DNA of 64,000 bases from Vibrio pomeroyi (GCA_041879425.1 CP090855.1:992001-1056000); one strand, 5' to 3'; shown: positions 43,831-53,240, numbered from the stretch's first letter. Translations and numbers: made by a program. The notes: generated by a model from the sequence alone, not told the origin.

Positions 43831-45018
43831 TTACTTGGTATAGAAAGCACGTTTCAATGCCATCTCTAAACCACGAACTTCAGCTAAGCCTTTCAATCGA
43901 CCAATTGCCGAATAGCCAGGGTTCGTGGTTTTCTTTAGGTCATCCAACATTTGATGACCGTGGTCCGGACGCATTGGAATTAAACGGTGATCGCCCACTT
44001 CTGCACGACGATTTTCTTCATCCAAGATAGCCATTACAACGTTGTACATGTCCACATCACCATCTAGGTGCGCCGCTTCGTGGAATGTCATTGGGTTGCT
44101 CTCTTCACGCTTGGTTGAGCGCAAGTGCGTAAAGTAGATTCGGTCACCGTGCTTTTTGATCATATTAACCAAGTCGTTGTCGCCACGCACACCGTATGAC
44201 CCTGTACACATCGTCAAACCGTTCATTTTACTCGGCACATGTTCGGTCAACCAATCGATATCTTCGATCGTAGAAACGATGCGAGGCAAGCCTAGAATTG
44301 GACGCGGTGGATCGTCTGGGTGAACCGCCATCTTCAAACCACTCGCATCACAGATAGGCATCAGCTCAGCAAGGAAGTAAGACATATGCTCACGTAGTTT
44401 ATCTTTGTCGATGCCCGCATAGCGGTCTAGCTGTGCTTGAAACGCTTCAAGTGTGTAGCCTTCTTCAGCGCCCGGTAGACCCGCAATGATGTTGTTAGTC
44501 AGTTGTTGGATTTGCTCTGGCGTCATATTGTTGAAGTAATCCAACGCCTGTACTTGCTCTGACTCTGAATAGTCCGATTCTGCACCCGGACGCTTCAAAA
44601 TATGCAGCTCAAATGCCGCAAACGCAATTTGGTCAAAGCGCAGTGCGCGAGAGCCATCTGGCATTTCAAATTCTAAATCAGTACGTGTCCAATCCAACAC
44701 AGGCATGAAGTTATAACAAACCGTGTCAATGCCGCACTCAGCAAGGTTAGACAGAGTTTGTTTATAGTTATCGATCCACTGCTGGTAGTTACCAGTTTGA
44801 GTTTTGATCTCTTCGTGCACAGGCACACTTTCGACTACCGACCACGTTAAGCCTTTCTCTTCGATAATGGCTTTGCGCTTCAGGATTTCTTCTTTTGTCC
44901 AAACTTCACCATTTGGAATATGGTGCAGTGCATTCACAATACCAGTTGCGCCCGCTTGACGAATATCATCTAGCGAAACTTGATCATTAGGGCCGTACCA
45001 ACGCCACGTTTGTTCCAT
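43831..45018 (-). CDS. uxuA: D-mannonate dehydratase
   Basis: Dehydrates D-mannonate to 2-keto-3-deoxygluconate (KDG). The 395-residue length matches E. coli UxuA (394). Start MEQTWRWYGPNDQVSLDDIRQAGA, metal-binding region KMAVHPDDPPRP, MCTGSYGV, RIYFTHLRS and PMRPDHGHQML are all conserved. It is encoded on the opposite strand to the rest of the uronate operon, downstream of the uxuR-like gene. The upstream 208-bp gap has no TTGGTnnACCAA box, so it may rely on readthrough or a different site. Confidence 0.97.
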   Translation of the reverse strand: MEQTWRWYGPNDQVSLDDIRQAGATGIVNALHHIPNGEVWTKEEILKRKAIIEEKGLTWSVVESVPVHEEIKTQTGNYQQWIDNYKQTLSNLAECGIDTVCYNFMPVLDWTRTDLEFEMPDGSRALRFDQIAFAAFELHILKRPGAESDYSESEQVQALDYFNNMTPEQIQQLTNNIIAGLPGAEEGYTLEAFQAQLDRYAGIDKDKLREHMSYFLAELMPICDASGLKMAVHPDDPPRPILGLPRIVSTIEDIDWLTEHVPSKMNGLTMCTGSYGVRGDNDLVNMIKKHGDRIYFTHLRSTKREESNPMTFHEAAHLDGDVDMYNVVMAILDEENRRAEVGDHRLIPMRPDHGHQMLDDLKKTTNPGYSAIGRLKGLAEVRGLEMALKRAFYTK

Positions 45019-45092
45019 GAGACTTACCTTTCTTTAAGACGCACTTAGCCGGCTCGAATTAATCAAGCTAAATGCAATAACGACTTCTTAAT

Positions 45093-45141
45093 GGCAGCAA
45101 TGACAATTACTGCCCGAGATAGCACCGGTCTACGCCGGTCT
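45093..45141. repeat. Palindrome and direct repeat between uxuR and uxuA
   Basis: GGCAG-nAATn4ATTn-CTGCC (45093-45114) is an imperfect 22-bp palindrome, and CCGGTCTA occurs twice at 45124-45131 and 45134-45141. They lie 75-125 bp upstream of the uxuA start and after the uxuR stop. They could form an operator or an intercistronic terminator. Confidence 0.4.
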
Positions 45142-45226
45142 AAAGACGATGCCTTATTTACAACCTAGTGAATGAATCAGCTTCCAAAAAGAGTCTTGAA
45201 GCTGAATTCAACGTTAGCTTTCAGAA

Positions 45227-46009
45227 CTAACTTTCAGTGCTCAGCAGCACCACTGGGTTTGAGCTAAATAAGTAACCATCAAAGTTTGGGTCATCAATGT
45301 CTGACAGCGCTAACAAACGCTGTTTAACATTCTCAAGGTGTTGCCACATTGCGTTCTTAGCAGCGACAGGGTCTTTGCGCTGTAAGGCAGCGAGGATACG
45401 AGCATGATCATCTAACCATTCTTCACGGTAATCTTGACCACTGATGTGAGAGTGGAGTTTATTCCACATTGGACTCTTTTCGCGTCGATCCCAGGATTGC
45501 TTCAACATGTCTACTAGCACAGAGTTTTGAGTAGCCTCTGCAATACACATGTGAAATCTTTCATCTCCGCTGCAATCGGTCGTGCCGCTTGCAAGCTCTT
45601 CGCGCTCGAGTTCGAGTGCAGAGCGCATCTTAATGATGTCGCCCGGAGTGACCTGAGTTGCCGCAAACTCCGCGATATTACTTTCCAGTAATTGACGGGC
45701 CTGCAGCATCTCGAATGGACCAGCATCATCGCTGACCACATTCTCGCGAGAATGAGTAGGAATGTTCAGGACATAAACACCTGACCCTTTTTTTACCTCA
45801 ACTAAGTTTTCAAGCTCCAGCATGATGATCGCTTCACGCACCACAGTGCGGCTAACATCTAGACGATCAGCAATATCTCGTTCTGGAGGCAACCTATCTC
45901 CGACCTTGTACAGGCCTTCAATCAGTTCTTTTCTTAGTACTAACCCTATCTCCTGATAAGGTCTTTTCGGCTCGAAAGGCATCATGATGATATTGTCGCT
46001 TCTTTCCAT
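45227..46009 (-). CDS. uxuR: GntR/FadR-family uronate regulator (UxuR/ExuR-like)
   Basis: A 260-residue protein with the FadR-type winged helix (GDRLPPERDIADRLDVSRTVVREAIIMLE, shown here as three consecutive motifs GDRLPPERDIA, LDVSRTVV and REAIIMLE) and a C-terminal FCD ligand domain (FAATQVTPGDI, DERFHMCIAEA, DHARILAAL). It closely resembles E. coli UxuR/ExuR, which bind fructuronate or related uronates. ATG 46009 follows GAGAGAAA. TTGGT/ACCAA sites occur before this gene and throughout the locus. It lies between dctP and uxuA on one strand. Confidence 0.9.
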   Translation of the reverse strand: MERSDNIIMMPFEPKRPYQEIGLVLRKELIEGLYKVGDRLPPERDIADRLDVSRTVVREAIIMLELENLVEVKKGSGVYVLNIPTHSRENVVSDDAGPFEMLQARQLLESNIAEFAATQVTPGDIIKMRSALELEREELASGTTDCSGDERFHMCIAEATQNSVLVDMLKQSWDRREKSPMWNKLHSHISGQDYREEWLDDHARILAALQRKDPVAAKNAMWQHLENVKQRLLALSDIDDPNFDGYLFSSNPVVLLSTES

Positions 46010-46031
46010 TGTATTTCTCTCGCCATCATAA

Positions 46032-46056
46032 TGACCAAATATAATTGGTCAACCTC
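46032..46056. promoter_or_regulatory. UxuR-type half-site pair upstream of uxuR
   Basis: TGACCAA-n6-TTGGTCA (46032-46051) is a perfect inverted repeat; its right arm continues as TTGGTCAACC, 8 of 10 arm positions of TTGGTnnACCAA. It lies 23-47 bp upstream of the uxuR start, suggesting autoregulation. Confidence 0.6.
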
Positions 46057-46116
46057 TATATCCTAAAATGCAGTAACACCTTGTTTTTGTATTACTCTTT
46101 TTTCTATATTTGCTCG

Positions 46117-47103
46117 TTATTCAACAGCCTGAATACGGTCAATCAATGCGCTCAATTCTGGGTCCGCTTTATCTAGCGCGTCGTACATAGGTTGAACCGC
46201 TAGTGCGAACGCAGCTTTGTCTGGCTCAACAAACGTTACGCCCATTTCCTCAGCTTTAGCACGCTCTTTTGCTTCCGATTCAGCCCACAGTTTCTTCATC
46301 AATTCCGATGAATCACTTGCCGCTTTCATCAATGCATCTTGTTGTTCTGTAGTCAGTTTGTCGTATGTTTTCGTTGAGATAACCAACACATCCGGAACCA
46401 TCGTATGCTCATCTAAACTGAAGTATTTAGACACTTCGCTATGACGGCTCAAACTGAAAGAAGGAATGTTATTTTCCGCCGCATCCACTACGCCTTGTTG
46501 CAATGCTGTATACAACTCACCGTAAGCTAATGGCGTTGGGTTACCCCCTAGCGCTTTCACCATAGCAATTGCTGATGGACTTGGTTGAACACGAACTTTC
46601 AAACCTTTCAGGTCTTCTGGCGTGTTAATTGGCTTATTAGTGTAGAAGCTGCGCGCTCCAGCGTCGTAGTAAGTCACACCAATAAAGCCGCTATCACGAG
46701 AAGAGTTCAGAATGTCACGGCCTACTTCACCATCAGTCACGCTGTAGTAGTGCGCTTGATCGCGGAATAAGTAAGGCATGTTGAATGATGAATAAGCAGG
46801 AGAAAAAGCTTCTAATTCAGCAGCATTACTTTTCACCATATCTAAAGCGCCGTTCTGCATTAGCTCCATAGATTCGCGTTGTGTACCCAGTTGAGCATCA
46901 GGGTAAATACGAATACGCACTTCACCATCTGTCATTTCTCGTACTTCTTTTGCCATAAACGTCATCGCTTCATGCACTGCATGGTCGCGTGGGTGGTTAT
47001 GGCTCAGTTTTAATGTTGTTGCTGCATAAGCAGAAGCTGTTGCGCCGAAAGCGAAAGTAGCACCAACAACCGCACTAATCAGAGTTTTACGCGTCATCAT
47101 CAT
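46117..47103 (-). CDS. TRAP transporter solute-binding protein, DctP type
   Basis: A 328-residue periplasmic receptor with a signal peptide cleaved after about residue 27 (ASAYA/ATTLKL). Family features are visible: YPDAQLGTQRESMELMQNG, SFYTNKPINTPEDLKGLKVRVQPS (the carboxylate-binding Arg lies in VRV), and AENNIPSF. It should bind an acidic sugar such as D-glucuronate and hand it to DctQM. It is unusually transcribed away from dctQM, sharing a 296-bp control region with several UxuR-type boxes. Confidence 0.93.
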   Translation of the reverse strand: MMMTRKTLISAVVGATFAFGATASAYAATTLKLSHNHPRDHAVHEAMTFMAKEVREMTDGEVRIRIYPDAQLGTQRESMELMQNGALDMVKSNAAELEAFSPAYSSFNMPYLFRDQAHYYSVTDGEVGRDILNSSRDSGFIGVTYYDAGARSFYTNKPINTPEDLKGLKVRVQPSPSAIAMVKALGGNPTPLAYGELYTALQQGVVDAAENNIPSFSLSRHSEVSKYFSLDEHTMVPDVLVISTKTYDKLTTEQQDALMKAASDSSELMKKLWAESEAKERAKAEEMGVTFVEPDKAAFALAVQPMYDALDKADPELSALIDRIQAVE

Positions 47104-47119
47104 TCTTATTCTCCGTGGA

Positions 47120-47131
47120 TTGGTTATCCAA
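47120..47131. promoter_or_regulatory. UxuR-type box near dctP
   Basis: TTGGTTATCCAA matches TTGGTnnACCAA at nine of ten arm positions, 17 bp upstream of the dctP start, where bound protein would block initiation. Confidence 0.55.
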
Positions 47132-47202
47132 TGTGTAGGGTATTTATTGTTCTGAGGCCATATTGGCGATCAAAAAACCAACCGTCAAAGCTGAAAATTG
47201 AA

Positions 47203-47248
47203 TTGATTGACCAATATCACAATAAAAACCCACAAATTGGTCAACCAA
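47203..47248. promoter_or_regulatory. Two UxuR-type boxes 34 bp apart
   Basis: TTGGTCAACCAA (47237-47248) is a full match and TTGATTGACCAA (47203-47214) has one deviation. Centres are 34 bp apart, in the middle of the dctP/dctQ gap. Confidence 0.75.
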
Positions 47249-47255
47249 AATCATT

Positions 47256-47271
47256 TGTGAAGTTGCTCACG
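47256..47271. promoter_or_regulatory. Candidate CRP-cAMP site
   Basis: TGTGAAGTTGCTCACG matches TGTGA-n6-TCACA at nine of ten conserved positions. It lies between the UxuR-type boxes, consistent with catabolite control of uronate uptake. Confidence 0.6.
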
Positions 47272-47348
47272 CCAACCAAAGAATGAATAGCTTATGATTC
47301 GACCAGATTTTTGAACATCCCTACCCTACATAGAAATAATTTCTTACA

Positions 47349-47360
47349 TTGGTAAACCAA
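47349..47360. promoter_or_regulatory. UxuR-type box before dctQ
   Basis: TTGGTAAACCAA is a full match to TTGGTnnACCAA, 40 bp upstream of the dctQ start of the long plus-strand operon. Confidence 0.75.
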
Positions 47361-47399
47361 TTGTTATGAGATGCGCAATTTTGTTGAAAGGAAATAAAC

Positions 47400-47912
47400 A
47401 TGAATAAATTGGTCAGTTACATAAATAAAGGGTTGGCCGCCTTTACAGTGTCTCTATCGTCTTTCTTAGTGCTTTGTGTGATATGGCAGGTTCTATCCCG
47501 CTATGTTATTGGCAAACCAAGTACTGTTACCGACGAGCTCGCTCGTTACCTCTTTATGTGGGTAGCCCTAATTGGTGCTGCTTACACAACAGGTCTGAAA
47601 CGCCACCTTGCCATTGACCTATTAACAATGAAGCTGACTGGCAAGCGCAAATTAATCAACGAAATCGTTATCCAAATCGCCATTGCAACCTTCTCTTATA
47701 TCGTTCTAGTACACGGTGGAAGTCAGCTTGCAGCTAAAACGCTTGCTATGGGGCAACTGACTCCCGCACTCGGTTTAGAGATGGGTTACATCTACTTCTG
47801 CTTACCAATTAGCGGCGCGTTGATGATTTTTTACTCCGCCGTATTTACCTACGAACGCGTTAAACAATTAATGTCAGGTGACGATTTGATCACCGACTCA
47901 CAACTTGATTGA
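47400..47912 (+). CDS. TRAP transporter small membrane subunit, DctQ type
   Basis: A 170-residue four-helix inner-membrane protein with the DctQ features SRYVIGKPSTVTDELARYLFMWVALIGAA (motifs SRYVIGKPS and DELARYLFMW). It pairs with DctM to form the uronate importer. ATG 47400 follows AAAGGA. First gene of the plus-strand operon, 15 bp before dctM; a UxuR-type box lies upstream. Confidence 0.94.
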   Translation: MNKLVSYINKGLAAFTVSLSSFLVLCVIWQVLSRYVIGKPSTVTDELARYLFMWVALIGAAYTTGLKRHLAIDLLTMKLTGKRKLINEIVIQIAIATFSYIVLVHGGSQLAAKTLAMGQLTPALGLEMGYIYFCLPISGALMIFYSAVFTYERVKQLMSGDDLITDSQLD

Positions 47913-47927
47913 TAGAAGGATTTCACA

Positions 47928-49235
47928 ATGGAATGGCAAGTAATACTGACCTTATTCGGTAGTTTCGCTGTACTGCTTACAATCGGTGTACCGGTCTCAT
48001 TTGCGATTGGCTTATCGTCATTAGCAACAATTCTAATGAGTTTACCGCTCGAGCCAGCAATCGCCGTGGTTGCTCAACGTATGGCCGCAGGCCTTGATAA
48101 CTTTGCGCTACTGGCAATCCCGTTCTTCATTTTGGCGGGCAACATCATGAACCAAGGCGGCATCGCGCTGCGTCTGATCAACTTCGCGAAAGTGTTGGGT
48201 GGTCGTCTACCGGGTTCATTGGCACACGTAAACGTAATGGCAAACATGATGTTTGGTTCGATCTCAGGATCAGCGGTAGCATCGGCGGCTGCAGTAGGTG
48301 GCACCATGTCTCCTCTGCAAAAGAAAGATGGCTACGACGAAAACTTCTCTGCTGCGGTAAACATCACTTCGTGTCCTACTGGTCTTTTGATTCCACCAAG
48401 TAATACCTTGATCGTTTTCTCTTTGGTTTCAGGTGGTACTTCAATCGCTGCACTGTTCTTAGCGGGCTACATCCCAGGTATCATCATGGGACTCAGCATC
48501 ATGATTGTGGCGGGTATCATTGCAAAACGTCGTGGCTACCCACTTGCAGAACGCCCTTCAATGTCTGTGGTATGGGACACCTTCTTAAAAGCGGCACCTT
48601 CTTTAGCGCTAATCGGCATCATCATGGGTGGCATCATTGGCGGTATCTTTACTGCGACTGAAGCTTCTGCAATTGCTGTGGTATACACGTTTGTTTTAGC
48701 CGTGCTTATCTACCGTGAAGTAAAATGGCGTGATATTCCAAAGATCATCCTTGAGTCTGCAGTAACAACTTCTATCGTTCTATTACTTGTTGGCGCATCA
48801 ATGGGGATGTCTTGGGCAATGGCGAACGCCGATGTGCCTTACATGATTGCTGATGCATTACTGGCGGTTTCTGATAACCCGCTAATGATCCTATTGATTA
48901 TCAACGTGATTCTGCTGATTGTGGGTATCTTCATGGATATGACACCAGCGGTACTGATTTTCACACCAATCTTCCTACCAATCGCGCTAGACCTAGGCAT
49001 CGACCCTGTGCACTTCGGCATCATGATGACCTTCAACCTTGCTATCGGTATCTGTACGCCGCCAGTAGGTAGTGCGCTATTCATCGGTTGTTCGGTTGCT
49101 AACATTGCCATCGACAAGGTCATCAAACCATTGCTGCCATTCTATGCGGCGCTTATCGCTGCCCTAATGGCCGTTACTTTTATCCCTGAACTGAGCTTGT
49201 TCCTACCTGAATTGGTACTGGGTTACGGTTCGTAA
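47928..49235 (+). CDS. TRAP transporter large membrane subunit, DctM type
   Basis: A 435-residue transport subunit with about twelve helices, including GLDNFALLAIPFFILAG, GSISGSAVASAAAVGG and GICTPPVGSALFIG, the paired reentrant-loop motifs of the DctM family. It moves the substrate delivered by DctP with Na+. Located between dctQ and uxuB in the operon. Confidence 0.95.
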   Translation: MEWQVILTLFGSFAVLLTIGVPVSFAIGLSSLATILMSLPLEPAIAVVAQRMAAGLDNFALLAIPFFILAGNIMNQGGIALRLINFAKVLGGRLPGSLAHVNVMANMMFGSISGSAVASAAAVGGTMSPLQKKDGYDENFSAAVNITSCPTGLLIPPSNTLIVFSLVSGGTSIAALFLAGYIPGIIMGLSIMIVAGIIAKRRGYPLAERPSMSVVWDTFLKAAPSLALIGIIMGGIIGGIFTATEASAIAVVYTFVLAVLIYREVKWRDIPKIILESAVTTSIVLLLVGASMGMSWAMANADVPYMIADALLAVSDNPLMILLIINVILLIVGIFMDMTPAVLIFTPIFLPIALDLGIDPVHFGIMMTFNLAIGICTPPVGSALFIGCSVANIAIDKVIKPLLPFYAALIAALMAVTFIPELSLFLPELVLGYGS

Positions 49236-49295
49236 TTTCGTCACAGATACATTTTTAGACTGCTAAACACTCACTCGTATTATCAAATAATAAAA

Positions 49296-49317
49296 TCCCG
49301 CTGGTTCGCTGGCGGGA
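49296..49317 (+). repeat. Hairpin in the dctM-uxuB gap
   Basis: TCCCGC / GCGGGA with a 10-nt loop ends just before the uxuB ribosome site GAAGGA. No T run follows, so it looks like an mRNA-stability or translation-tuning stem within the operon, not a terminator. Confidence 0.5.
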
Positions 49318-49331
49318 GAAGGAAATAAATA

Positions 49332-50795
49332 ATGAAGACTGTTGCTAACTCTACGCTGCCAAACACTGTATTACGACCTGACTACGACCGTTCAGCACTC
49401 CAAAGCCGTATTGTGCACCTAGGTTTTGGTGCATTTCACCGAGCTCACCAAGCGCTATTCACCAATGAAATGCTCAGCAAAACCAACACTGATTGGGGCA
49501 TTTGTGAGATAAACCTATTCGGCGGCGAAGACCTAATTAAATCACTTCGCGCGCAAGACCACCTTTACACGGTTGCTGAAAAAGGCGCGGAATCTACTGA
49601 TGTAAAATTAATCGGTTCAGTGACTGAATCACTGCACCCAAACCTAGACGGCATTGAAACTGTTTTAGAAAAAATGGCCGAACCTCAAGTGGCTATCGTA
49701 TCGATGACCATCACAGAGAAAGGCTACTGTGCAGATCCTGCAACCGGCAAGCTTGATAGAAGCAATGCCCTAGTCATCGCTGATCTAGAGAATCCAACGC
49801 AGCCAAAATCGGCGCTTGGTTACATTGTCCAAGCCCTAAAAATTCGCCGCGAACGTGGCTTACCACCATTCACGGTCATGTCTTGCGATAACGTGCAAGA
49901 GAACGGTCATGTTGCAAAAGCAGCGATCATTGAATTCGCTCAACTGCTTGACCCTGAACTGCGTGATTGGATTGAAACCCATGTCACCTTTCCATGTACC
50001 ATGGTTGACCGCATCGTACCCGCAGCAACCGAAGAAACACTGACAGAAATTGCAGGCCTACTTGGTTGTGAAGACCCATGTGGCATCGCCTGTGAACCCT
50101 TCCGCCAATGGGTGATTGAAGATAACTTTGTGGCAGGCCGCCCAGACTGGAATGTTGTCGGTGCAGAGTTCGTAGAAGATGTGGTGCCTTACGAAGAGAT
50201 GAAACTGCGCATGCTCAATGGCAGTCACTCTTTCCTTGCTTACCTTGGATACCTTGGTGGCTACGCCCATATTTCCGACACCATGACAGATGCAGGCTAC
50301 CGCAAAGCCGCTTTTGACATGATGATGAAATCCCAAGCACCTTCGTTAACCATACCTGAAGGGACTGATTTAGAAGGTTACGCAACCTTGCTCATCAACC
50401 GCTTCACTAACCCAAGCTTGAAACATAAGACATGGCAGATAGCGATGGATGGTAGCCAGAAGATCCCTCAGCGTATGGGTGGCAGCTTGCGATTCCATTT
50501 AGAGCAAGGCTCAGACTTCTCATGGCTTGCAACGGCCATCGCTGGCTGGATGCGTTATGTATCGGGCGTTGATGAGCAAGGTAATGAGATCGATGTTCGC
50601 GATCCAATGGCCGATACACTTCGCCAGATCTGTGACCAGCATGGACTCAATGTATCAGTGGTTCCGGCGTTACTTGCTGTTGAAGCGATTTTCCCTGCCG
50701 AGCTAGGCCAAAACCCGCAAGTCATCGATGCGGTAAGTTCAGCGTACCAATCACTCATTGAACACGGTGCCGTTGCTACCGTGGCTGCATTATAA
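49332..50795 (+). CDS. uxuB: D-fructuronate (mannonate) oxidoreductase
   Basis: Reduces D-fructuronate to D-mannonate with NADH. The 487-residue length matches E. coli UxuB (486). The mannitol-dehydrogenase-family features are present: IVHLGFGAFHRAHQALF at the nucleotide site, SMTITEKGY, TFPCTMVDRIVPA, and KLRMLNGSHSFLAYLG with the catalytic Lys region. It is the third gene of the plus-strand operon, 12 bp before uxaC. Confidence 0.96.
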   Translation: MKTVANSTLPNTVLRPDYDRSALQSRIVHLGFGAFHRAHQALFTNEMLSKTNTDWGICEINLFGGEDLIKSLRAQDHLYTVAEKGAESTDVKLIGSVTESLHPNLDGIETVLEKMAEPQVAIVSMTITEKGYCADPATGKLDRSNALVIADLENPTQPKSALGYIVQALKIRRERGLPPFTVMSCDNVQENGHVAKAAIIEFAQLLDPELRDWIETHVTFPCTMVDRIVPAATEETLTEIAGLLGCEDPCGIACEPFRQWVIEDNFVAGRPDWNVVGAEFVEDVVPYEEMKLRMLNGSHSFLAYLGYLGGYAHISDTMTDAGYRKAAFDMMMKSQAPSLTIPEGTDLEGYATLLINRFTNPSLKHKTWQIAMDGSQKIPQRMGGSLRFHLEQGSDFSWLATAIAGWMRYVSGVDEQGNEIDVRDPMADTLRQICDQHGLNVSVVPALLAVEAIFPAELGQNPQVIDAVSSAYQSLIEHGAVATVAAL

Positions 50796-50807
50796 GGAGT
50801 ACAAACA

Positions 50808-52220
50808 ATGAAGAATTTCTTATGTGAAGACTTTTTACTGTCGAATGAAACTGCGCGACGTTTGTACCACGAACACGCAAGCCACCAACCTATTTATGAC
50901 TATCACTGCCACCTGAATCCAGCAGAGGTCGCTCAAGATCGTCAGTTTGAAAACATGTCTAAGATCTGGCTTGAAGGTGACCACTATAAATGGCGTGGCA
51001 TGCGTTCAGCAGGGATCGACGAACGTCTGATCACCGGAGGCGCGAGTGATTATCACAAGTTCATGGCATGGGCTAAAACCGTCCCTCAAACCTTGGGTAA
51101 CCCACTTTACCACTGGACTCACTTAGAACTTCGTCGCCCATTTGGTATTACTGGCACTCTCTTTGGTCCAGAAACCGCAGATCAAATTTGGCATGAAGGT
51201 AATGAACTATTAGCGACACCGGAATTTAGTGCTCGTGGCATCATGCAGCAAATGAATGTTGTCATGGCTGGTACGACTGATGACCCTATTGATTCGCTTG
51301 AACACCATAAAGCGATCGCCGAAGACAACACCTTCGATGTGAAGGTTCTGCCAAGTTGGCGCCCAGATAAAGCGTTCAAAATTGAACTCGATGGCTTTGC
51401 TGATTATCTGCAAAAGTTAAGCATGGTTGCTGACGTTGAGATCACGCGCTTCCATCATCTATTGAATGCTTTAGACAGCCGCCTAGCGCATTTCAACGAT
51501 CATGGTTGCCGTGCAGCAGACCATGGTATCGAAGTGGTTCGCTACGCACCTATTCCATCAGAATCCGATCTGGATGCGCTGTTAACTCGACGCCTCAACG
51601 GCGAAACGCTCACCGATCTAGAATGTGCACAATTCTCAACAGCCGTTCAAGTATGGTTGGGCAAGCGATACGCAGCAATGGGTTGGGTAATGCAGCTTCA
51701 CATTGGTGCTCAACGCAATAACAACACGCGTATGTTCCAACTGTTAGGCGCAGATGCAGGGTTTGATTCGATCAGCGATAAGACGTTTGCCTTCGAGCTA
51801 GCTCATCTGTTGGACGAGATGGATCAAAGCAATGAACTGCCTCGCACTATCCTTTACTGCTTAAACCCTCGCGACAACGAAATGATGGCAACCATGATTG
51901 GTAACTTCCAAGGTGGCGGCATCGCGGGCAAAGTGCAGTTTGGTTCTGGTTGGTGGTTCAACGACCAAAAAGACGGCATGCAGCGCCAAATGGAGCAGTT
52001 ATCTCAGCTTGGCTTGCTTAGCCAGTTTGTTGGAATGCTAACTGACTCTCGTAGCTTCTTGTCGTACACACGCCACGAATACTTCCGCCGAATTTTGTGT
52101 GACATGCTTGGTCGCTGGGCTGAAAACGGTGAGGTACCAAACGACATGTCACTGCTTGGCCCAATGGTCGAAGACATCTGCTTTGGCAACGCAAAACGCT
52201 ACTTCGAAGAGAGGGCGTAA
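50808..52220 (+). CDS. uxaC: Glucuronate/galacturonate isomerase
   Basis: Converts D-glucuronate to D-fructuronate (and galacturonate to tagaturonate). At 470 residues it equals E. coli UxaC. The N-terminal IYDYHCHLNPAEV, GTTDDPIDSLEHH, MQLHIGAQRNNNTRMF and VGMLTDSRSFLSYTRHEYFRR are conserved. Because the locus has uxuA/uxuB but no uxaA/uxaB, the substrate here is glucuronate. ATG 50808 follows AAGGAG; three bases separate it from kdgK. Confidence 0.97.
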   Translation: MKNFLCEDFLLSNETARRLYHEHASHQPIYDYHCHLNPAEVAQDRQFENMSKIWLEGDHYKWRGMRSAGIDERLITGGASDYHKFMAWAKTVPQTLGNPLYHWTHLELRRPFGITGTLFGPETADQIWHEGNELLATPEFSARGIMQQMNVVMAGTTDDPIDSLEHHKAIAEDNTFDVKVLPSWRPDKAFKIELDGFADYLQKLSMVADVEITRFHHLLNALDSRLAHFNDHGCRAADHGIEVVRYAPIPSESDLDALLTRRLNGETLTDLECAQFSTAVQVWLGKRYAAMGWVMQLHIGAQRNNNTRMFQLLGADAGFDSISDKTFAFELAHLLDEMDQSNELPRTILYCLNPRDNEMMATMIGNFQGGGIAGKVQFGSGWWFNDQKDGMQRQMEQLSQLGLLSQFVGMLTDSRSFLSYTRHEYFRRILCDMLGRWAENGEVPNDMSLLGPMVEDICFGNAKRYFEERA

Positions 52221-52223
52221 CCC

Positions 52224-53231
52224 ATGAAACATATCGCCATTATTGGTGAGTGCATGATCGAGCTGAACGGCAAACCGTTCGGCTCAATGCATCAAACGTT
52301 TGGCGGAGACACACTCAATGCTGCGGTCTACCTAAGCCGCGGCTGCGAGGCGAACCTCAATCAAGATGACATCAAAGTGTCCTACGTTACGGCTTTAGGC
52401 TCAGACCCGATTAGCAAGGGAATGTTAGAGCGCTGGCAACATGAAGGAGTGTCGACTGACCTCGTTCTGCAAGATAGCCAGCGAACTCCAGGCCTATACC
52501 TGATTCAGCTTGATGAAGCAGGTGAACGTACCTTTCTGTACTGGCGTAATCAATCAGCCGCACGCTACCTGCTGCAACATCCAGATTTCAGCCAGATAAA
52601 GCAGGCACTGCGCAACGTCGATATGGTCTTTCTCAGTGGCATCACATTAGCGATTCTACCCGAGCAAGATCGTATCCAGTTATTGAACATCTTGGTTGAA
52701 TTGAAGACTCAAGGCGTTGAGATCGCCTTCGACAGTAACTTCCGCCCTGCACTTTGGCCACAGGACGAAAACCAAACCGTTAAGAATAGCTACCAAGCCA
52801 TGTATACGCTGACAGATTTAGCTCTAGTAACGTTCGATGATGAACAGTTGATTTGGGGAGATACTTCACCAGAACAAACCATCGAACGTCTAACAGCGCT
52901 AGGTGTTAAGCGATGCATCGTCAAACTGGGTGCTGATGGCTGTCTTATTCAAGATGTCCCAAGTCAAGATGACACAAGTCAAGGTAACAGAGAGCAAGAT
53001 TTAGGTACGGCTTCGGCTCCACGAGCGGTGCCTACTCACCCTGTTGAAAACGTTGTTGATACAACCTCAGCAGGGGACTCATTTAATGGCGGATTTTTAT
53101 CTGCTTATCTTGCGGGCGAAGACTTAATTAAGTCATGCCAGCGCGGCAATACCATGGCAGGCGTCGTTATCCAACATCGCGGTGCCATTATTGCCAAAGA
53201 ACTTACTCAAGCGGCCGTCACAGCCATTTAA
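52224..53231 (+). CDS. kdgK: 2-keto-3-deoxygluconate kinase
   Basis: Phosphorylates KDG to KDPG. A PfkB-family sugar kinase of 335 residues, about 26 longer than E. coli KdgK (309). Motifs: GECMIELNG, FGGDTLNAAVYLSRG, and the ATP/catalytic motif DTTSAGDSFNGGF near residue 278. The extra length is a polar, repeat-containing insertion at about residues 243-271 (DDTSQGNREQD and flanks) just before the catalytic motif. It sits between uxaC and eda with tight spacing. Confidence 0.95.
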   Translation: MKHIAIIGECMIELNGKPFGSMHQTFGGDTLNAAVYLSRGCEANLNQDDIKVSYVTALGSDPISKGMLERWQHEGVSTDLVLQDSQRTPGLYLIQLDEAGERTFLYWRNQSAARYLLQHPDFSQIKQALRNVDMVFLSGITLAILPEQDRIQLLNILVELKTQGVEIAFDSNFRPALWPQDENQTVKNSYQAMYTLTDLALVTFDDEQLIWGDTSPEQTIERLTALGVKRCIVKLGADGCLIQDVPSQDDTSQGNREQDLGTASAPRAVPTHPVENVVDTTSAGDSFNGGFLSAYLAGEDLIKSCQRGNTMAGVVIQHRGAIIAKELTQAAVTAI

Positions 53232-53240
53232 GGAATACCA

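Noticed and set aside
49296..49317. Hairpin before uxuB as an operon terminator
   Set aside because: There is no T run, and it adjoins the uxuB ribosome site, so termination here is unlikely.
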